A stretch of DNA of 9,078 bases from CALJTV01 sp034435835 (lineage in GTDB: Bacteria; Chloroflexota; Dehalococcoidia; GIF9; UBA5629): positions 1-9,078 of the forward strand of contig DAOTWF010000019.1 in the NCBI GenBank assembly GCA_034435835.1, in the 5' to 3' direction. The stretch's first letter is position 1. Each line of letters starts with the position of its first letter. The translations under genes were made by a program, and so were the position numbers. The notes under the pieces are model-generated. The model saw only the letters and a list, made by a program, of their open reading frames with translations. It had not been told where the DNA came from and did not search any database. Positions 6,361-9,078 of the stretch are shown in pieces.

Positions 6361-6759
6361 TCATGAAAGAACTCTCTCCTTTAGCATCTCAGCGAATATC
6401 GTGGTCGGGCTGAGTGCATCCAGCCCGAGCGCCTCGTAGACGTCCTTACGCAGCGGGTCATATATCCGGCAGACGACTTTCGGCACGCCGAAAATCTGTT
6501 TGGCGATCTGGGCAGCCATCACATTGCGGTTGTCTCCCTGGGTCACCGCCACAAAAGCGTCAGCCTGGGCAATACCAGCCTTCTTCAGCGTCTCAAGATC
6601 GGTGCCATTGCCCAGCAGGGCAGTGCCACCAAAGCTCGGTGGCAAGCGCCTGAAGCTGTGGGCATCTATATCAAGGACAGTCACATCGTGCCCTTCAGCA
6701 TCCAGCAGACTGGCTAGCTGAGCACCGACCCTCCCGCAGCCCATGATAATAACCTTCAT
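6361..6759 (-). CDS. trkA: Short TrkA-type protein (RCK_N only)
   Basis: The 132-residue protein has only the NAD-binding RCK_N domain: GCGRVG (7-12), Asp30 in VLDID, GNGTDLETLKKAG, VTQGDNRNVMAAQIAK and CRIYDP. It lacks the C-terminal RCK_C domain that its neighbour keeps. The start is the ATG at 6759, preceded on the minus strand by AAGAGG at a 7-base spacing; the frame is open further upstream to 6879, but that extension overlaps the uspA-like gene and does not look like protein of this family. It starts 13 bases after the upstream stop. Paired with the next gene, it could make a mixed RCK ring in which only half the subunits carry the C-terminal ligand domain. Truncation by mutation is possible but the tidy end (KERVLS, TGA) argues for a natural short form. 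Confidence 0.92.
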   Translation of the reverse strand: MKVIIMGCGRVGAQLASLLDAEGHDVTVLDIDAHSFRRLPPSFGGTALLGNGTDLETLKKAGIAQADAFVAVTQGDNRNVMAAQIAKQIFGVPKVVCRIYDPLRKDVYEALGLDALSPTTIFAEMLKERVLS

Positions 6760-6772
6760 ACTAGCGCCTCTT

Positions 6773-7198
6773 TCAAGCGATGCTCTCCCGATATAGTAAG
6801 ACACGGCAGGGAGCTTCTTCCAGAACATAAGGGATAACTCTACCCAGGCTGAACATGCCAAAGCGCTTCTTGTAGCCAAACCCCATAACTATTAAGTCTA
6901 CATGTTTTTCCATAGCTTCATCCACGATAGCGGGACCCACATCCCGCGCCTGTATCAGTCCAGTCTCCACCTCATAGTCCCGCTCAGCAGCTATCTCCTC
7001 GGCACGGCTTAATGCCTTCTCCGCCTTCTCTACCTCGGAGTCGATGGTAGCATCCAGAGGCAGGCTGCGTTTCACCTCGATGACATAGACAACATAGATT
7101 TTGGCTTTAGCTTTCTTTGCCAGGTCGCAGGCTAACCCAACTGTCTCCACATCGGTGTCTTTGCCGTTTACCGTGACCAGCACCCTCTCCAGCTTCAT
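6773..7198 (-). CDS. UspA-like universal stress protein with degraded ATP motif
   Basis: The 141-residue product is a single USP domain: opening strand LERVLVTVNGKDTD, strand IYVVYVIEV (34-42), a charged helix (53-72), ARDVGPAIVDEAMEKHVDLIVMG (84-106) and closing strand EAPCRVLLY (128-136). ATP-binding members carry Gly-x2-Gly-x9-Gly-Ser/Thr; here the second Gly is Tyr109 and the final Ser/Thr is Arg120 (GFGYKK through SLGR), so nucleotide binding is doubtful. The gene lies 57 bp after the APC transporter and 13 bp before the short RCK gene, on the same strand. A consensus TATAAT within the 57-bp gap suggests an extra promoter. The context points to a regulatory or dimerising subunit for the transporter rather than a general stress protein; that is inference from comparison with KimA, which has a fused USP-like domain. 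Confidence 0.9.
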   Translation of the reverse strand: MKLERVLVTVNGKDTDVETVGLACDLAKKAKAKIYVVYVIEVKRSLPLDATIDSEVEKAEKALSRAEEIAAERDYEVETGLIQARDVGPAIVDEAMEKHVDLIVMGFGYKKRFGMFSLGRVIPYVLEEAPCRVLLYRESIA

Positions 7199-7220
7199 AG
7201 TCTACCAACGCTCGTCTACT

Positions 7221-7249
7221 ATTATAGTTTCGCCTCTGTACCAGCGCAA
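7221..7249 (-). promoter_or_regulatory. Internal promoter before the uspA-like gene
   Basis: In the 57-bp gap between the transporter and uspA-like genes, the minus strand has TTGCGC (7249-7244), a 17-base spacer and a perfect TATAAT (7226-7221). Transcription would start near 7214, about 16 bases before the ATG at 7198. The -35 matches only 3 of 6. It would allow the USP and RCK genes to be made independently of the transporter. Confidence 0.5.
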
Positions 7250-7255
7250 TCACAT

Positions 7256-8797
7256 TCACCGCCCTGTCCCGTCAAAGTCAGCCCTTTTAACCGCCATGGT
7301 TAAAGAAGCCTTCCTCCGCCAGCGGAACAGGAAATAGATACTCAGACCCAGTCCCATCCAGCCAAAACCGACCCACCGACTGTACTCCTGGATTATGACC
7401 ACCACTATCCAGATGACGACCGTGCCCAGCAGTCCGATAATGGCAGTCAACGGAAACTCCACTCCTTTGAACCTCACATTCCAGGCAAGTTTAAATGGTC
7501 TCTCTGCTTTGGGCATCCTCCACCGCAGTGCCAGGATTGAGAGATGGGCTAAAGCAAAGGAAAGCATCGAACCAAATGCATAAAGCCCACCCAGGCTCTC
7601 AAGCAAGTCGGGGCGGAAGAACCCCGGCACCTGCAGGAGGATTGCCGCCAGCGTGAACAGGACAATCGATACATAGGGCGTTTTGGTACGCGGGTGCACT
7701 TTTCCCAGCACACCAGGCACCATGTTAAACCTCCCCAAGGAGAAGGCAAGCCTCGAGATACCTAGAAGGCCGGCGTTGGCGGCTATGAACAGGATGGTTG
7801 CCGCCAGTATCGCCACAAGGAGGGGGAGCGCAAACCGCAGCACGTCGAAAAACCAGCTAGCCAGAAAGAACTGCACCGGGTTTGAAAACAGCCTCGCCGC
7901 CAGTTCATCCGGTACAATGGCTCTGGAAACACCGTGTGCTACACCAGCCACCGGGTCAGCTGCCCACTCAGAAGCCAGCTCCACCGGCGTCATGGCTAAA
8001 AATGCCGAGACCGAGATGCCGCTGAAAATAAGCAACACCACAACGATCATGAGTACATAAGCCCTGGGTGCACGCACCTGCGGGCGCCTAGTCTCCTCAG
8101 CCATCTGCGAGACTGTCTCCACACCGGTGAAGGCTATCGCCGCAATGGCAATGCCGAAGATGAGGTTGGCGGTGGAGGGCCAGTAGCCGGTCACCCGCTG
8201 CCAGAAAACGTCAGGCTGGAACAGTATCGCCAGAGCCAGCACAATTATCAGGAGCTGGGTGGCTATATCAAGAATAGCCAGCACCACATTTACCTGTGAC
8301 GATTCCCTGACGCCAATAACATTTATCAGCATGAGCAACAGCACTATGCCCATAGCCACAGCCGTGTGCGCCAAGGGCGATGTCTTCAAAGGCTCCCAGA
8401 AAAAACCTAAATAGGACGGTATTGTGTGAGCCGAGATCGAGATAGTGACTATGTAGCTGAACATGAGAGCCCAGCCGGCGATGAACCCCACCAGGTCATT
8501 GAACCCGTGGCGGGCGAAGCTGGCAGAGCCACCAGCCTCGGGGAACATGGCTGTGCCCTCGGCATAGGTCAAGGCGGTAAAGATGAACAGGATGCCAGCC
8601 AGCCCCAGGACCACCGGTGTAGCCCCTGCTGCCACCAGCGCCACTAGCCCCAGAGCATAATAGATGGAGGAGCCAACATCGCCATAGCCAGCGCTGAAAA
8701 GCCCGGGGACACCGAGAGCACGCCTTAATGGATAAACACTCAGCCGCGGGCGGCGGACGATCTTGTCACCTAACTTAGGTTGCCACCTATTCGTCAC
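7256..8797 (-). CDS. APC-superfamily transporter, probable KimA/KUP-like K+ importer
   Basis: This 513-residue protein has 12 likely membrane helices (roughly 33-55, 57-78, 103-125, 146-165, 172-193, 212-229, 247-268, 318-345, 376-391, 402-424, 447-468, 475-493) and a short C-terminal tail. Routine annotation would call it an amino acid permease. However TM1 reads GYGDVGSSIYYALG, the same spacing as KUP (YGDIGTSPLY), with Asp40 and Tyr47 matching KimA Asp36 and Tyr43. TM3 SYIVT gives Tyr115 and Thr118 (KimA Tyr118, Thr121) but Ser114 in place of Asp117. TM6 FTGVETVSQ gives Thr224 and Glu227 (KimA Thr230, Glu233), and TM10 LYAFG gives Tyr406 (KimA Tyr377). The start is a GTG at 8797 without Shine-Dalgarno, about 17 bases from the predicted transcription start. 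USP and RCK genes follow on the same strand. Potassium import is inferred; an amino acid or other cation substrate remains possible. Confidence 0.85.
   Translation of the reverse strand: MTNRWQPKLGDKIVRRPRLSVYPLRRALGVPGLFSAGYGDVGSSIYYALGLVALVAAGATPVVLGLAGILFIFTALTYAEGTAMFPEAGGSASFARHGFNDLVGFIAGWALMFSYIVTISISAHTIPSYLGFFWEPLKTSPLAHTAVAMGIVLLLMLINVIGVRESSQVNVVLAILDIATQLLIIVLALAILFQPDVFWQRVTGYWPSTANLIFGIAIAAIAFTGVETVSQMAEETRRPQVRAPRAYVLMIVVVLLIFSGISVSAFLAMTPVELASEWAADPVAGVAHGVSRAIVPDELAARLFSNPVQFFLASWFFDVLRFALPLLVAILAATILFIAANAGLLGISRLAFSLGRFNMVPGVLGKVHPRTKTPYVSIVLFTLAAILLQVPGFFRPDLLESLGGLYAFGSMLSFALAHLSILALRWRMPKAERPFKLAWNVRFKGVEFPLTAIIGLLGTVVIWIVVVIIQEYSRWVGFGWMGLGLSIYFLFRWRRKASLTMAVKRADFDGTGR
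8768..8780. repeat. Perfect palindrome just inside the transporter gene
   Basis: ACCTAACTTAGGT is a 6+1+6 perfect inverted repeat lying at codons 6-10 of the transporter gene, 40 to 50 bases downstream of its -10. It could be a repressor site or chance; its position just past the promoter is the only supporting fact. Confidence 0.2.
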
Positions 8798-8820
8798 AGA
8801 AATTTCTTATTTGATGGCAA

Positions 8821-8849
8821 ATTGTAGCCCTGCGTTTAACCTTTGTCAA
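8821..8849 (-). promoter_or_regulatory. Strong promoter of the transporter operon
   Basis: On the minus strand a perfect TTGACA (8849-8844) is separated by 17 bases from TACAAT (8826-8821), a near-consensus sigma70 promoter. Transcription would begin near 8814, giving a leader of about 17 bases and no Shine-Dalgarno before the GTG at 8797. Its -35 shares five bases with that of the divergent tRNA promoter. Confidence 0.75.
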
Positions 8850-8872
8850 CAGCCCTTTTGCTGGGCTATAAT
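8843..8872 (+). promoter_or_regulatory. Promoter of the tRNA-His/tRNA-Arg unit
   Basis: TTGTCA (8843-8848, 5/6 match) is followed after 18 bases by a perfect TATAAT (8867-8872). The start would be near 8879, about 9 bases before tRNA-His. The spacer contains an inverted repeat, AGCCC (8851-8855) and GGGCT (8863-8867), which touches the -10. The -35 overlaps that of the divergent transporter promoter. Confidence 0.75.
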
Positions 8873-8887
8873 AGACCTCGCGACCCT

Positions 8888-8965
8888 GGTGAGCGTAGCC
8901 GAGTGGTTTAAGGCGTCAGGTTGTGGCCCTGAAGAACGAGGGTTCGAATCCCTCCGCTCACCCCA
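8888..8965 (+). tRNA. tRNA-His (anticodon GUG), CCA encoded
   Basis: A full cloverleaf can be drawn. The acceptor GTGAGCG (8889-8895) pairs perfectly with CGCTCAC (8955-8961). The extra 5' G at 8888 faces C73 at 8962, the histidine-specific G-1:C73 pair, and CCA follows at 8963-8965. The D stem is GCC/GGC with an 11-base loop. The anticodon stem is TCAGG/CCTGA with loop TTGTGGC, giving anticodon GTG at 8923-8925. The variable loop has 5 bases and the T arm is GAGGG/CCCTC around TTCGAAT. The D arm resembles those of Leu/Ser tRNAs but the short variable loop excludes them. Confidence 0.97.
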
Positions 8966-9005
8966 CCACAAAAACACTGCACAGGGCAATCTCATAACAA
9001 ACTCT

Positions 9006-9078
9006 GCGCCTATAGCTCAGCGGACAAGAGCACCGGTCTTCGGAACCGGGGGTCGTGGGTTCGAATCCCTCTAGGCGC
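9006..9078 (+). tRNA. tRNA-Arg (anticodon UCG), 3' end cut by the window
   Basis: The acceptor GCGCCTA (9006-9012) pairs perfectly with TAGGCGC (9072-9078), so the body is complete through position 72 and only the discriminator and any CCA lie beyond the window. The D stem is GCTC/GAGC. The anticodon stem CCGGT/ACCGG holds loop CTTCGGA, anticodon TCG at 9040-9042, reading CGA and probably other CGN arginine codons. The T arm GTGGG/CCCTC around TTCGAAT has one T-T mismatch (9056 with 9070). It lies 40 bases after tRNA-His with no promoter between, so the two are probably one transcript. Confidence 0.95.

Noticed and set aside
6760..6879. N-terminal extension of the short RCK protein to 172 aa
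   Set aside because: It overlaps the uspA-like gene, lacks family resemblance, and a good Shine-Dalgarno precedes the ATG at 6759, where the Rossmann strand begins.
8444..8899. Integration site of a mobile element at the tRNA genes
   Set aside because: No integrase, direct repeat of a tRNA 3' end or foreign-looking genes are visible in the window.
8888..8965. tRNA-Leu or tRNA-Ser, suggested by the D arm GCCGAGTGGTTTAAGGC
   Set aside because: The variable loop is 5 bases, the anticodon is GUG, and the G-1:C73 pair is histidine-specific.
8763..9074. 103-codon plus-strand ORF running through the tRNA genes
   Set aside because: It is the translation of the promoter region and two tRNAs; the tail TGGRGFESL is the familiar artefact of reading a T arm as protein.

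Overview
The window reads as a compact bacterial chromosome segment of moderate GC. The gene mix and protein style (a HIT protein beginning MERIWAPWRMEYI, an RtcA-like cyclase with a variant N-terminal signature, a paired RCK_N/TrkA set) suggest Chloroflexota, most likely a Dehalococcoidia relative. That assignment is inference from recognition, not from a search. There are no insertion sequences, CRISPR arrays, prophage genes or rRNA, and no gene-free stretch longer than about 140 bases.

Layout. (1) 1-130: no supported gene, only an 8-codon ORF behind a good Shine-Dalgarno. (2) 131-1562, minus strand: a metallo-beta-lactamase-fold hydrolase followed by a conserved-looking protein of unknown function, expressed as a two-gene unit. 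(3) 1703-2251, plus strand: a small helical, charged protein of unknown function, ending 2 bp from the convergent rtcA-like gene. (4) 2254-4225, minus strand: an orphan HExxH putative metallopeptidase followed by an RNA 3'-phosphate cyclase homologue. (5) 4356-4844, plus strand: a HIT-family nucleotide phosphorylase/hydrolase, ending 3 bp from convergent pheA, with a hairpin covering both stop codons. (6) 8797 down to 4848, minus strand: a five-gene run of APC-superfamily transporter, UspA-like protein, RCK_N-only protein, RCK_N+RCK_C protein and prephenate dehydratase. (7) 8888-9078, plus strand: tRNA-His(GUG) and tRNA-Arg(UCG), the latter cut by the window end just before its discriminator base.

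The most interesting part is region 6. An automatic pipeline would call the transporter an 'APC amino acid permease', but it keeps the residue pattern of the KUP and KimA potassium importers: YGDxGSSxxY in TM1, YxxT in TM3, TGVE in TM6 and LYAFG in TM10. KimA carries a USP-like cytosolic domain fused to its C-terminus. Here the transporter ends right after TM12 and a separate USP protein with a degraded ATP motif is encoded next, followed by two RCK nucleotide-sensing proteins of the kind that gate Trk/Ktr potassium systems, with no TrkH/KtrB in the window. I propose a split KimA/KUP-like potassium-uptake module with detachable USP and RCK subunits. The operon and the tRNA pair fire divergently from near-consensus promoters whose -35 hexamers overlap by five bases. 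Several predicted promoters sit so close to their start codons that transcripts would be leaderless or nearly so.
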